Of a stretch of DNA of 64,000 nt, positions 16,756 to 26,560 are shown piece after piece. Under the pieces are notes generated by a model. That model worked only from the letters and a program-made list of their open reading frames with translations. It ran no database searches and was not told the origin of the DNA. The position numbers and the translations under genes were made by a program. This stretch comes from Myxococcales bacterium (lineage in GTDB: Bacteria > Myxococcota_C > UBA6777), in NCBI GenBank assembly GCA_020632975.1, contig JACKEL010000002.1, positions 1-64,000 of the forward strand, given 5' to 3'. How positions within the stretch are numbered: position 1 is the first letter of the stretch; each line of letters starts with the position of its first letter.

Positions 16756-19155
16756 ATGAAACGACAACAACACATCTATACGAAGTTGGCTTTGCTCTTG
16801 CTTTGGAGCGCATCTTTGGGATTGCCTGCTTGCAACTTCTACTATGCAGACTGTCGCACACAACAAGACTGCGCATCTGGCGAGAGTTGCATGCTTGGCT
16901 GGTGTCAAAATGAACAACTGAGTACCCGCCTTACAGCATGCGGCTTTGATGGCGGTTGTCCCGCACAATACACCTGTTTTCAGGGATATTGTATTGGCGC
17001 AGGCAACCCCACGACTTGCGACCCACAAGGCCCCAAAGCCTGTCGAGAAGGTTATGAGTGCTACAACGGTCGCTGTGCTGCTGCTCTTTGTCAGCCCGCC
17101 AACCAGAGTGTTTCTGTGCTGCATCAGGTGCAACCTGACATCGCGAGCCTTGCGCTTCATCCGAGCGGTCGATGGGCAGCTTGGGTTCGCAAAAGCCCCG
17201 AACTCTCGATCGTTGACAACAATGTCCCCACAAGAAACGAACTGCGGATCTGGGATCTTCAAAGACAACGCCTGCACCATGTGATCTTCCTAGAACAAGC
17301 GACCACCCTACAGTTTCTCCCTCACCAAAAGAATATGATCGTTGTGATCAGTCCCAAAAAGCTGGAGGTATGGTCCTTTCCTGAAGACAGTACAAGCCCC
17401 GAAACCTCCAAGATGGTGGGCGCATTTCAAAATGCGGATAGCCAGTCTTCTTGGGAGTCTTTTCTCTGGGCCTCGGATGGCGCTTCTCTTGCCGTGCTTT
17501 CGAAAGACACATTGGAGATCTGGTCCGTCGATTCTTCTTCTGTCTCCGCGTTTTCCGTGGTGAAAAGTTTTGCGCGCTCTGAAGGGATGCGCGTCTTGTA
17601 CAGCGAGCATTGTTGGGCTTTTGTGGAAGGAACCCAAGTCCGCGTTTGGTCCCTTGCAGACAAAAAAGAACATCAATGGAACCTCGATGGCCCCGCAACA
17701 CAACTCGTAGATGCGGGACTTGCGGGCGATGCACTGGCGATCTTGCGAACAGATGGTTCTCCACAAAGCGGACGCTTGCAAGTCTTTACCCTTCCTGCGG
17801 GAACATTGCGCTGGGAAACACAAGCAGAGATGCTTGCACAACAACCCCCCAGAGGACGGCTTGCTTTCTCGTCCAAAGGAGCTCTGTTGGCGATGGCTGG
17901 CGCAGATCAACTGGCCGTGTGGAATGCCGTCTCTGGCCAAAAACAAACAAGCAAAGCACGCAAGGTCTCGCCTTCTTTGGGTATCTTCTTTGCTGAAGCA
18001 GACAGCGTCTTGCTCGATGTAGGAGCCGAAAAAAGCGAGGCTTGGAGCATCGCAAACGCACAAGATGGACCGCTCGCAACCTTTTCCAAGGCCAGCGCAG
18101 CAACCTTCGTTTCTGCAACACAGCAAGTCGTCCTGATCGGCGAGAACAACCGCGGTTTGACGCAGTTACCTTTCGCCGACCGCCTCTGGGCGGCCTCCAA
18201 AGAGATGTCTCCCCCCGACAACAAAGAGTCGATGCAATGGGCGTTTCCGAAGAATCAACCCAATGCTCTGTCGAGCGTGACACCTGATGGCGTGTTGCAT
18301 CGCTTTGCATGGCAGGCCGACGGCAAGGTGAATGTTTCCAAATCCACCTTTTTGCAGCCTTGGTTTCGTACAGACGCCCCCGTGACATTCGTGCGGATGA
18401 GCCCTGACGGTCGATGGATCGCAGTGCAAGCCTACAACGACCAAACGCAAACAGGCTGGATGCGACTGTGGGATGTCGAGAAGGGAGATTGGAATGGTAC
18501 ACCTCTCTACAAAGGCACTGGAAAACTTCTGAAGAATCTCGTTTTTCGAGAAGATAGCGCCGCATTATCGGGCGTTTTCCAAGACACCAGCGAGGTGGTG
18601 ATCTGGTCCACCCTAAACAACAAACAGATCTTCTCGCGCAAGCCCAGTCTTCCCCAAGGCGTCTCGATCCAAGCTGTCGCGCTCGCCCCCAAAGGAGATC
18701 GTGTGGCTGTCGCGCTGACCCAAGAGCCCCCCACTGTGGAGGTTTGGCAACTTGATGCATCACAAACCACCAAGCTCACTCCCAAGGAGCCTTTTGCCCC
18801 AGCGTTTCGCAAGATCCAGTTTAGCCCAGATGGCCGATGGCTGGCGGTAATCACCAAGGGAGAGCGCGCTCATGTCTTCGATATGACGACCTCTCAACAG
18901 GCCTATGTCTTCCCGTTTCCCAATGTGTTGGATGTTTCTTTTCGCGCAGACAGTGAGGTTGTGATCTGCGCGGCAGCAGACAGCGTTTTGGCGTGGCGAT
19001 TGTCTGACGGCGAACCTCTCTTAACTCTTTACAAGGCTAGCCCAGAGCAGCCGCAAAATGTGCTTTATCACCCACAAAGCGAGTCGCTTGTGGTGGGTAC
19101 ACAGGCTGGAATCTTGCGCCTGTGGACTTGTGCAGAAAAGACAACTAGCGATTAA
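16756..19155 (+). CDS. Cysteine-rich WD40-like beta-propeller lipoprotein
   Basis: 799 aa. Lipoprotein signal with lipobox LPAC (Cys 26). A cysteine-rich module (about 26-115: CRTQQDCASGESC, CPAQYTCFQGYC) is followed by WD40/YVTN-like blades to the end, for example FVRMSPDGRWIAVQAY...GWMRLWDVEKG and IQFSPDGRWLAVITKGERAHVFD. ATG 16756 follows AGAGAGG and starts the lipoprotein signal directly; the ATG at 16696 would add 20 hydrophilic residues. It lies 72 nt after the caspase gene and 190 nt before the RHS gene. It may act as a surface scaffold for the neighbouring giants; no enzymatic motif is visible. Confidence 0.78.
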   Translation: MKRQQHIYTKLALLLLWSASLGLPACNFYYADCRTQQDCASGESCMLGWCQNEQLSTRLTACGFDGGCPAQYTCFQGYCIGAGNPTTCDPQGPKACREGYECYNGRCAAALCQPANQSVSVLHQVQPDIASLALHPSGRWAAWVRKSPELSIVDNNVPTRNELRIWDLQRQRLHHVIFLEQATTLQFLPHQKNMIVVISPKKLEVWSFPEDSTSPETSKMVGAFQNADSQSSWESFLWASDGASLAVLSKDTLEIWSVDSSSVSAFSVVKSFARSEGMRVLYSEHCWAFVEGTQVRVWSLADKKEHQWNLDGPATQLVDAGLAGDALAILRTDGSPQSGRLQVFTLPAGTLRWETQAEMLAQQPPRGRLAFSSKGALLAMAGADQLAVWNAVSGQKQTSKARKVSPSLGIFFAEADSVLLDVGAEKSEAWSIANAQDGPLATFSKASAATFVSATQQVVLIGENNRGLTQLPFADRLWAASKEMSPPDNKESMQWAFPKNQPNALSSVTPDGVLHRFAWQADGKVNVSKSTFLQPWFRTDAPVTFVRMSPDGRWIAVQAYNDQTQTGWMRLWDVEKGDWNGTPLYKGTGKLLKNLVFREDSAALSGVFQDTSEVVIWSTLNNKQIFSRKPSLPQGVSIQAVALAPKGDRVAVALTQEPPTVEVWQLDASQTTKLTPKEPFAPAFRKIQFSPDGRWLAVITKGERAHVFDMTTSQQAYVFPFPNVLDVSFRADSEVVICAAADSVLAWRLSDGEPLLTLYKASPEQPQNVLYHPQSESLVVGTQAGILRLWTCAEKTTSD

Positions 19156-19221
19156 CAAATAACGGAAAACTTGTTCCCCAACTAGGCCGCATCGCTCTAG
19201 GCGTTCTTGGCATCGAGGAAG

Positions 19222-19244
19222 CTCTTTCATCGGGGATGAAAGAG
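19222..19244 (+). promoter_or_regulatory. Perfect 10-bp hairpin in the leader of the RHS gene
   Basis: CTCTTTCATC (19222-19231) and GATGAAAGAG (19235-19244) around a GGG loop, about 100 nt upstream of the start at 19346. There is no U-tract, so it is more likely a leader structure than a terminator. Confidence 0.45.
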
Positions 19245-19345
19245 AGACACTACCTCTGCGCGTGAAGTGCGTCTGGCGTGAGCAAAACAGGCCATGCATG
19301 GATATCCCTTGTCCCATGCATATTTGACCGTGATGGAGGAATCTT

Positions 19346-22300
19346 ATGTTGACAGATGACATGTATTTATTTTCTGGCCGATCGCCAGAAAGCGCCATCC
19401 CGACGGAAAGACGCGACATATCGCATCGCCGAAGTAAAAAAGTGGGCGCTTTTTTGGCGTGGACCTTGTTGATCTCTGCGTTAGCACTTTTGTCTTGGCG
19501 TCCCGCGTATGGTAATGGCGTTTCACCATCGATCTTGATCCTGCCCAAAGGACCGGGCTCGATCGGTGGTGTAGGAGAAAATGTCCAAGCCAACCTAAAC
19601 ATGGGGCTGATGTCCTACGCCATCCCCATTAAACTACCCGAAGGAAGAAGCAAGTTTTCGCCGAGCCTTACCGTCAGTTACAGTTCGAGCGGAGGCTCGG
19701 GCGTGATGGGTATCGGCTGGCAACTACAAGGGGTCGATAGCGTCGAGCGTTTGACCGTGCGTGGACTCCCGCGCTACGGGCAGATCCAAGACCCCGCGTT
19801 GCAAGGCGAAGATAGCTTTTACGGGCCCTCTGGGGAGCTTGTGCGCGTCCCCAACACCCGCTTTTATCGCGTGCGCTACGAAGGTGGTTTCATCCGTTTT
19901 CGTTGGCATCAATCCGAGTCCCAAGCGGGATATTGGACCGCAGAGTACCCTGATGGAAGCATCTCTTTCTTTGGTGCTGCGTACACCCCCAATGCATCGC
20001 GCAAAGTGGATGTCACCCAAGCACAAGTCGATCTCGAAAGCCACGTGCGTGGGGATCTTGGGACGTTTCGTTGGCAACTGCGCAGCCAAGTGGACCCACA
20101 CGGCAACCGCATCGAATACAAATACTTTCGCGACGGCAACCAACTTTACCTCACTTCGATCGAGTGGGTTTTCCCCGAAGATACGAGCAAAGGCGCGCTG
20201 TACAAAGTCCAGCTTGATTACCAAACACGTCCCGATCCCGTCTTCGACGGCAAACCTGGCTTTGCTTGCACCACCACCAAACGCGTTGAAAAGATCAGCG
20301 TCTTCTCTGCTGGTCAGAGCTTCCGTTCATACCGCTTTGCTTATGACCCCAACAGCCGTCTCTCTCGCCTCGTCAACGTGACCGAGTTTGGAACGGACGA
20401 CAAAACGCCCTACCCTGTGCGCTTTACGATGCAGTACAGCAGCGCAGACTACAACCCCAACCAAGCCATGATGAAGAAGATCGACCAGAGTGTCGCCCAA
20501 GACTTTACGACTGGAAACTCCGATCTGATCGACATGAACGGCGATGGTCTCCCTGATATCGTCGATACCGCGCAGCCCACGCACACCTTCAACTTCAACA
20601 CCATGACGGTCAAAGACCTCAAACAAGATCAGCACAACTTTTCTGCGCCTGTGGCCAACCCCGAAAACACCAGCGCGCGTCTCAGCAATGATCAAGTGCA
20701 GATGTTGGACTTCAATGGTGACGGATTTACCGACCTTGTCGACGCTTCCAACCAAAAGATCTACATCAACAAAGGCAACGGAAAGTGGGAAGACCAGTCC
20801 GCCAAGTTGTTGGGACAATTCCCCAACCCCAGCAGCCAAGCTCCTAACCGCAGATTCTTCGACTACAACGGCGACAAAGCCATCGACGTGATCGAGATCA
20901 ACGGCGAAGACGTGATCTACTGGGTGTCGGATGGCAAAGGATCTTGGACCTCTGTCACTGGAAAACAATCGCTGGGCGCTGACTTTGCAAAAGACAAGCT
21001 GCAATTGATCGACATGAACGGCGATGGTCTCGCAGATGCTGTTCAATTCTTTGGTGGAAAACTCCGTTACCGCACCTACTTCGGCTATGGAAAATGGTCT
21101 GACTGGATCAACGTCCAGATCGAAGGACTGACCCAAGAACTCTCTGACAAAGCCCGATTTCGCGACATCAACGGCGATGGCCTCGCAGATATGGTCGCTT
21201 TCGTCGCCAACACAGTAAAGTTCTTCGTCAACCTGAACGGTACGGCATTTGCGGCAGGCGAAGATCTCAACGCCAAGTTTCAGGGCATCGACATCCCCGA
21301 CAGCGACCCCCAACGCGTCACCATCCGCATCGCAGACATCAACGGAAACGGCTCTCGTGACATCGTATGGCTCGACAGTTCCGGAAAGATCACTTACCTC
21401 GAACTCTTTTCACAACGCCCCAACCTGCTCACCAGCATCGACAACGGTATCGGGAAAAAGATCGAAGTCAGCTATGGTTCCAGCGTGTACCACTCCCTCC
21501 GCGACAAGGCCGCAGGGAAACCTTGGCCAAGCAAGCTGCCCAACCCTTTTATCGTGGTCAACCAGATCAAGACTTGGGCAAGCCTCGACGCCAACGACCC
21601 CGCCAAAGGCTGTCCTGAGATCCAAAACATCGCTTATCACGACGGATACTACGATGGTATCGAAAAGAAATTCCGCGGATTCCGTCGCGTTGAATCCACC
21701 ATCGTTGGCGACCAAGGCCCCAACTGCCCGACATCTGTGGGACAACGCACAGAGAACTTGCGCTTTTTCGTAGGGGATGGAAACACCGCCTCTGGCGACA
21801 ATGACAACTACTACCACGGCAAGATGCGCGAAAATACCGTCACAGGGACGGATGGAACAGGCAAGATCACGACCTTTTACTCAAGCACCATGGAATGGGG
21901 CGACTGTACGTTGACCGCCGTTCCTTCGGGCTTGTCCCCCGCAGTTCGATACATCTGTCTGAAGTCACAAGAAAATATCGTCAAAGAAGGACAAGACCAA
22001 AGCAAGTGGAAGACCCAAAAAGTAGAGTACGCCCACGACGGCTTTGGAAACGTGATCCTCACCAAAAACCTCGGCGATACCTCGATGCAAGGGGACGAGC
22101 AATTCACCAAAATGACCTATACTGCCCCAAGCGATCCCCTTTCAGAATCCCCAGAACAACGATGGTTCCTTCGTGCGCTTGTCCAACGAGAGATCTGCGA
22201 AAAAGAAGCAGGCCCCTGCGCTGTACAAAAATACTTCTACGATGGAAAAGCCTTTGAAGGCCTTCCTGCCGGCCAGATCACACGCGGTTTGCTCTCTCGT

Positions 22301-25300
22301 ACCTCAGCAGTCCCCGCAGAAGGTGCAGAGCCCATCAACCTACAACGCTTCGAGTACGATGTTTACGGCAACATCATCGGTATCAAGAACCCCAACGGAC
22401 ACCTGCGAACGGGAGAGTGGGACGATACCTATCACCGCTTCCCTATCAAAGAGTCCATCGTGCTCAAAGACCTCACCCTCACCGTGACCTCTGAGTGGGA
22501 TTTCCGCTTCAGCACAGTGATCCAAAGTGCAGACTGGAACGGCCACATCTCGCTCTATGGCTACGATTCATTCGGTCGTTTGACCTCTTTGACACGTGCA
22601 GGCGACGCTGTCGGCAAACCCTCTGAAGTCTACACCTACAATCTCGGCGCCCCCCTCAGCACCATCGTGATCGAAAAGCGTTCCCAAAAAGGTGGCGAAC
22701 TCGATACCAAGATGATCCAATGCTTCGATGGGATGGGTCGAAAAATCCAGGTCCGTACCGCCACAGGCAACGGAGCATTCGTTGTATCACAACACACCCT
22801 TTTCAATAGCGCAGGTCTCCCCGCCCGACATTACAACCCCTATAGTTCCGACCAAGAAGCATGTGCTTTTGCTGCGCCCGAAAGTGTCCCTTTCATAGAA
22901 AAAACGTACGATGGTTTGAATCGTTTGGTCCAACGTGCTGATCAAGCCAAAGGACTCCTCCGCGTTCAGTATCTGCCACAAACCCAGATCGTCTTCGACG
23001 AAGAAGACAATCGACAAGACTCTCCGCACTTTAATACCCCCACAACCATCGAGTTTGATGGCCTCAAACGCATGATCAAAAAGACAAAGTTGATCGCCTC
23101 TGGCAAACCCCACGTGGAAACCTTTGCTTGGAGCTTCCTCAACATCTACAGTCGCAATGTCATGCTCTCGATGGATGAAGTACAAGGCAACACCAAGACC
23201 CAAAAACTCGATTACCTCGGGCGTGTCATCGAAACCGATGACCCTGATCGAAAGACCATTCGTTATACCTACGATGCCAATGGAAACATGATCAAACGCA
23301 CCGATGTTCGAGGGACAACCCTTCTCTATACCTACGATGAACTCAACCGTATGCGCTCTGTCCAACAAGAAGGCAAAGACGAAACAAAGATCGCCTATCA
23401 CTTTGACCAAGCCTTCGAAGCTCCCTCTGGAGAAACCTTTCTTCACGCCACCAACCTGAAAGCCCGACTTGCAGGGATCAGTTATCCTGGTGGATACGAG
23501 GCTTTTGGATATGACAAACGAGGAAACCTCACCCACTCGCGCAGGGTAACACTTGGGGTCAACTTTGACTTTGAAACGGGCTTTGACAACCTCAATAGGA
23601 TTATCTCTCGAACCTTCCCTGACGGCCGAACCCTCAACTACACCTACGACCAAGCCGAACGACTGACCTCGATCAAAGGCTTCATCAAATCGGTTGCGTA
23701 TGGCGAAAATGCCTTGATGAAAGGTTGGACACTCGAAAACGGTGTCGAGACAAAGCTCACGCTAGACCAACGTTTGCTGCTGCAACATCTCTCTGTGGGC
23801 GATGGAAAGATCGTTGATTATACCTACGCTTACGACGGGAAAAGCAACATCCTCTCTATCGACAAAAAAGTGGGAGAGACACAAGAGTCCCATGCTTATC
23901 AATACGACGCCATCTACCGTCTGACCCAAGCCAGCCTTGGAAACAAAGAAGTCTTGTCCTACGCTTACAGCAACAACAACAACATCCTCTCGAAAGAGTC
24001 CAGCCTGAAAGAAAAAAGCCTCGCTCACTTGGGTACTTATGCCTACGACCCTGCGCGACCAAGAGCCGTGACCAAAGCGGGCTCCCTCTCTCTCACGTAC
24101 AACGATGTCGGGTCAATCTCCAAAGACAACACCTTCTCTTACACCTTCGATCATCTTGATCGCCAAATTGCTGTTTCCGCCGAAGGCAAAGAGATGGGGC
24201 GTTACTGGTACGATGGGCGGATGGCGCGCCTAATCAAACGAGAACATGGCGTCCATACGGTTTATCTCAATGATTACTATGAGATCCGTGAAGGCTACGC
24301 TGTTATCTACGTTCGTATGGGACAATTGCGCATCGCTGCTTGGAAAAGTGCAAAAGGTGCTGCAAGAATTTATGACAATCTCGACAAAACAGACGAAAAG
24401 ATCACCGCAACAGATGCTTGGCTCTACCAAAAGTCCCAAAGCAACGGAGGCGACGATATCCTCCAACGCCCCATCAAGACCAACCTCGTCCGAGACATGC
24501 TACAAAACAGCCTTGCCCGCATGTTTAGCGAAGACAAAGAAGAAAAGGTTTACTTCCACGCTGATCACTTGGGCTCAACAGTAGCGGTCACAGACCAACA
24601 AGGTGCTCTCATTGGCACCCAGTCTTACTATCCCTTTGGTGCTGTCCGCTCACAAACAGGAAACACCTTCCGTTTTGGGTACATGGACACAGAACGAGAT
24701 GAGCTGACCAAAAACAATTATGCGCACCACCGCTACCTCAATACCCGTCTTGGCCGATGGATCAGCACAGACCCGATGTTTGAACAACTTGGATCGACCA
24801 ACGACGAATTCAACAGCTATGGCTATGTGTTGAACAACCCCATCCGTTACCGTGACTCTCAAGGAACCGCTGCAGAAGATACTACCGCTGGAGATTCTCC
24901 CTCCAACACAGACAAGGCAGTACCCTATGTCGCCGCAGGAGTCGCTGTCGTCGCTGTAGGCGTCTTGTCTGCTGGCCTTATCGCTGAAGCGAGAAAATGG
25001 AACAAGCAAAACAAAAACAACAAAACAAACAAATTTTTGGCTGTTTCCAAGTTGTTATTTGGTGCAGGTGGCGCGATCACCTCGGCAATTGGTGTATCCA
25101 ACGATGACTCTCTCACCAAGATCATTGGTGGTGTGTTGATCGGAACGTCAGGTCTCGCGGCGATTGGGCAGGCCATCATCGACGCGAAGACCTCGCCTGT
25201 CAAACATGAAGAGGGCCAGCGAAAAGATCGAAAACTGCAAAAAGCAAGAGAGAAAGAGTATTTAAGACGAAGAAGCGGCCAATCGAGCATTTTAAGTCGT

Positions 25301-25444
25301 TCCAGTAGCTCCAAAACCGTCAACAGTGTCTTGACTCGATCCAGCTCAGGTTCCGCTGGTAGTTTCAACAGCACCAAGGCTATCGATGGCTTTGGTAACA
25401 AAGGTCGCAGAAACTCCCAAAAAGTCAGAAAAACCAAAAACTAG
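19346..25444 (+). CDS. Secreted SpvB/TcdB-RHS protein (Tc-toxin B+C-like)
   Basis: 2032 aa. An Arg-rich N-region and a hydrophobic core (about 34-53) ending PAYG form a Sec-type signal. Then: SpvB/TcdB N-terminal domain (about 60-290; ILPKGPGSIGGVGE, FSPSLTVSYSSSGG, GIGWQL); six VCBS/FG-GAP calcium-type repeats at about 392-675 (IDMNGDGLPDIVD and variants); a TcdB middle-like region; YD/RHS repeats from about 1040 (YTYDANGNMIKRTD); and an RHS core end near 1795-1840 (HRYLNTRLGRWISTDP, NSYGYVLNNPIRYRDSQG). The last 190 residues hold two hydrophobic stretches and a basic Ser/Arg-rich tail and have no recognised toxin domain. Canonical Tc B and C subunits lack a Sec signal, so this copy would assemble in the envelope. 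ATGGAGGA precedes ATG 19346. Confidence 0.88.
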   Translation: MLTDDMYLFSGRSPESAIPTERRDISHRRSKKVGAFLAWTLLISALALLSWRPAYGNGVSPSILILPKGPGSIGGVGENVQANLNMGLMSYAIPIKLPEGRSKFSPSLTVSYSSSGGSGVMGIGWQLQGVDSVERLTVRGLPRYGQIQDPALQGEDSFYGPSGELVRVPNTRFYRVRYEGGFIRFRWHQSESQAGYWTAEYPDGSISFFGAAYTPNASRKVDVTQAQVDLESHVRGDLGTFRWQLRSQVDPHGNRIEYKYFRDGNQLYLTSIEWVFPEDTSKGALYKVQLDYQTRPDPVFDGKPGFACTTTKRVEKISVFSAGQSFRSYRFAYDPNSRLSRLVNVTEFGTDDKTPYPVRFTMQYSSADYNPNQAMMKKIDQSVAQDFTTGNSDLIDMNGDGLPDIVDTAQPTHTFNFNTMTVKDLKQDQHNFSAPVANPENTSARLSNDQVQMLDFNGDGFTDLVDASNQKIYINKGNGKWEDQSAKLLGQFPNPSSQAPNRRFFDYNGDKAIDVIEINGEDVIYWVSDGKGSWTSVTGKQSLGADFAKDKLQLIDMNGDGLADAVQFFGGKLRYRTYFGYGKWSDWINVQIEGLTQELSDKARFRDINGDGLADMVAFVANTVKFFVNLNGTAFAAGEDLNAKFQGIDIPDSDPQRVTIRIADINGNGSRDIVWLDSSGKITYLELFSQRPNLLTSIDNGIGKKIEVSYGSSVYHSLRDKAAGKPWPSKLPNPFIVVNQIKTWASLDANDPAKGCPEIQNIAYHDGYYDGIEKKFRGFRRVESTIVGDQGPNCPTSVGQRTENLRFFVGDGNTASGDNDNYYHGKMRENTVTGTDGTGKITTFYSSTMEWGDCTLTAVPSGLSPAVRYICLKSQENIVKEGQDQSKWKTQKVEYAHDGFGNVILTKNLGDTSMQGDEQFTKMTYTAPSDPLSESPEQRWFLRALVQREICEKEAGPCAVQKYFYDGKAFEGLPAGQITRGLLSRTSAVPAEGAEPINLQRFEYDVYGNIIGIKNPNGHLRTGEWDDTYHRFPIKESIVLKDLTLTVTSEWDFRFSTVIQSADWNGHISLYGYDSFGRLTSLTRAGDAVGKPSEVYTYNLGAPLSTIVIEKRSQKGGELDTKMIQCFDGMGRKIQVRTATGNGAFVVSQHTLFNSAGLPARHYNPYSSDQEACAFAAPESVPFIEKTYDGLNRLVQRADQAKGLLRVQYLPQTQIVFDEEDNRQDSPHFNTPTTIEFDGLKRMIKKTKLIASGKPHVETFAWSFLNIYSRNVMLSMDEVQGNTKTQKLDYLGRVIETDDPDRKTIRYTYDANGNMIKRTDVRGTTLLYTYDELNRMRSVQQEGKDETKIAYHFDQAFEAPSGETFLHATNLKARLAGISYPGGYEAFGYDKRGNLTHSRRVTLGVNFDFETGFDNLNRIISRTFPDGRTLNYTYDQAERLTSIKGFIKSVAYGENALMKGWTLENGVETKLTLDQRLLLQHLSVGDGKIVDYTYAYDGKSNILSIDKKVGETQESHAYQYDAIYRLTQASLGNKEVLSYAYSNNNNILSKESSLKEKSLAHLGTYAYDPARPRAVTKAGSLSLTYNDVGSISKDNTFSYTFDHLDRQIAVSAEGKEMGRYWYDGRMARLIKREHGVHTVYLNDYYEIREGYAVIYVRMGQLRIAAWKSAKGAARIYDNLDKTDEKITATDAWLYQKSQSNGGDDILQRPIKTNLVRDMLQNSLARMFSEDKEEKVYFHADHLGSTVAVTDQQGALIGTQSYYPFGAVRSQTGNTFRFGYMDTERDELTKNNYAHHRYLNTRLGRWISTDPMFEQLGSTNDEFNSYGYVLNNPIRYRDSQGTAAEDTTAGDSPSNTDKAVPYVAAGVAVVAVGVLSAGLIAEARKWNKQNKNNKTNKFLAVSKLLFGAGGAITSAIGVSNDDSLTKIIGGVLIGTSGLAAIGQAIIDAKTSPVKHEEGQRKDRKLQKAREKEYLRRRSGQSSILSRSSSSKTVNSVLTRSSSGSAGSFNSTKAIDGFGNKGRRNSQKVRKTKN

Positions 25445-25462
25445 TAACCTACCCAAGATCAG

Positions 25463-25494
25463 AAAAGCCCAAAGGACGCATCCTTTGGGCTTTT
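25463..25494 (+). terminator. Strong intrinsic terminator after the RHS gene
   Basis: Perfect 14-bp stem, AAAAGCCCAAAGGA (25463-25476) with TCCTTTGGGCTTTT (25481-25494), 4-nt loop and T-rich end, 18 nt after the stop. It separates the RHS transcript from the unit starting at motif copy B. Confidence 0.9.
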
Positions 25495-25568
25495 CCCCCT
25501 CCTCTCCTATGATCTCCCTCCCCCTGATCCCTCCCTTCTTCCTTGCACATCAAAAAACCAAAAAATCT

Positions 25569-25605
25569 TTGTCATAAACCAGAGAGGGGCTGGTGTTTTA
25601 CCTAC
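25569..25605 (+). promoter_or_regulatory. Repeated bipartite promoter-like motif, copy B
   Basis: TGTCATA (25569-25575), 10 nt, GGGCTGGTGTTTT (25586-25598), 4 nt, ACA (25603-25605); identical spacing to copies A (13564) and C (32328). It lies behind the terminator at 25463-25494 and about 230 nt before the small lipoprotein at 25834, leaving a long leader. Confidence 0.65.
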
Positions 25606-25833
25606 AAAGAAAAGGAGCGGAGAAAGTATCTTGCAAAAGCCGACCGCTCTAGGAGCAGCGTAAAGTCCCTGTCCACAAGGCGCATGAAAGACCCTAGCCT
25701 CCTTTAAAGCCTGGATGCTCTGGGTCAAGGCTCCCCTATCTTACAGGCCACATAAGCCACCCTCTCGCGTCCTGTGGACGAGGAGACGACAACGGGGTGG
25801 TGTGCGCCTCTCTTTGAAAGGAAAGATGGAAGT

Positions 25834-26316
25834 ATGAAAGTTGAGCAATCATCGTTATTTCATGTTTGTTTTCGTATCACTAGAGGTGTCGCAGGTACGC
25901 TAGGTCTTTGTCTAGGATTAGGATTAAGCGGTTGTTATCCTGCAAAAACCCCCACAGATGGGGGCCCCATCGGGCCACAAGCAGCACAATGCACCGCAGG
26001 CTCTTATTGCCTTTTTGTTGGTAATTCTAGCGTGCGTTCTTGCGACGTCATGCTCAAAGCCGACTCCACCCCCAAGATGGAACAGGTAGGATTTGGGGCA
26101 GGCGTGATCGGCCAAAGTATGCAAAAAGATCAGCGTGTTGGCCTCTCTTTTGTCCTCGAACAAGATCAACCACCCGCCTCTGAAAAAGCCATCGCCGTAC
26201 TCACGCCCCCCACTGGCGATCAAACCACCCTCACCTGGGAGATGACCACCATCCGCTGCGCGGACTCCGCTGGAAAAACCGTCGAATCTCCCGAGATCTC
26301 CATCAAAAAACAATAG
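25834..26316 (+). CDS. Small lipoprotein of unknown function
   Basis: 160 aa. Lipoprotein signal with lipobox LSGC (Cys 34). The mature domain of about 125 residues has three further cysteines (CTAGSYC, SVRSC) and strand-rich segments (QRVGLSFVLEQDQ, TTLTWEMTTIRC), suggesting a small disulfide-stabilised beta domain. AAAGGA and ATGGAAG upstream support ATG 25834. It is transcribed from copy B and sits between the TcB-C-like and TcA-like genes, so it may be an accessory or protective protein for that complex. No family recognised. Confidence 0.6.
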   Translation: MKVEQSSLFHVCFRITRGVAGTLGLCLGLGLSGCYPAKTPTDGGPIGPQAAQCTAGSYCLFVGNSSVRSCDVMLKADSTPKMEQVGFGAGVIGQSMQKDQRVGLSFVLEQDQPPASEKAIAVLTPPTGDQTTLTWEMTTIRCADSAGKTVESPEISIKKQ

Positions 26317-26404
26317 CCCTAGAAAGATCATACTTTTTCGCAAACACAGCAAAACAAACGGCCATATCGCCGATGTCTTCGCTGTTTCATGAGCGATGGC
26401 GAGA

Positions 26405-26428
26405 AGATCCCCCATTCGAATGGGATCT
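26405..26428 (+). terminator. Hairpin after the small lipoprotein (possible attenuating terminator)
   Basis: AGATCCC (26405-26411) pairs with GGGATCT (26422-26428), with inner ATTCGAAT symmetry and TTTG after it. It is a weak terminator by eye; since no other promoter is obvious before 26561 it may only partly stop transcription into the TcA-like gene. Confidence 0.45.
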
Positions 26429-26560
26429 TTGTATCGAAAGAAAATCGTAGATTTTTTCTTTTTCTTTTCAAGATTATTTCTAAAAAGTCCCCAGCATCGC
26501 AGGAGGCGCTTTTTGGCGATGGTCTCTATTCTCGCCCAGATGAATTGGAGGAACTTCATC

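Noticed and set aside
20664..20674. AAAACACCAGC, reverse complement of part of the motif
   Set aside because: It is inside the RHS coding sequence, only 11 nt match and there is no TGTCATA half.
20327..21313. Long antisense open frame of 328 codons under the VCBS repeats
   Set aside because: It follows from the codon bias of the plus-strand repeats; no start signal and no recognisable protein.
19185..25660. Shared CGCTCTAGG in the leaders near 19190 and 25648
   Set aside because: Only 9 nt are shared with no flanking similarity or constant distance to a start codon.
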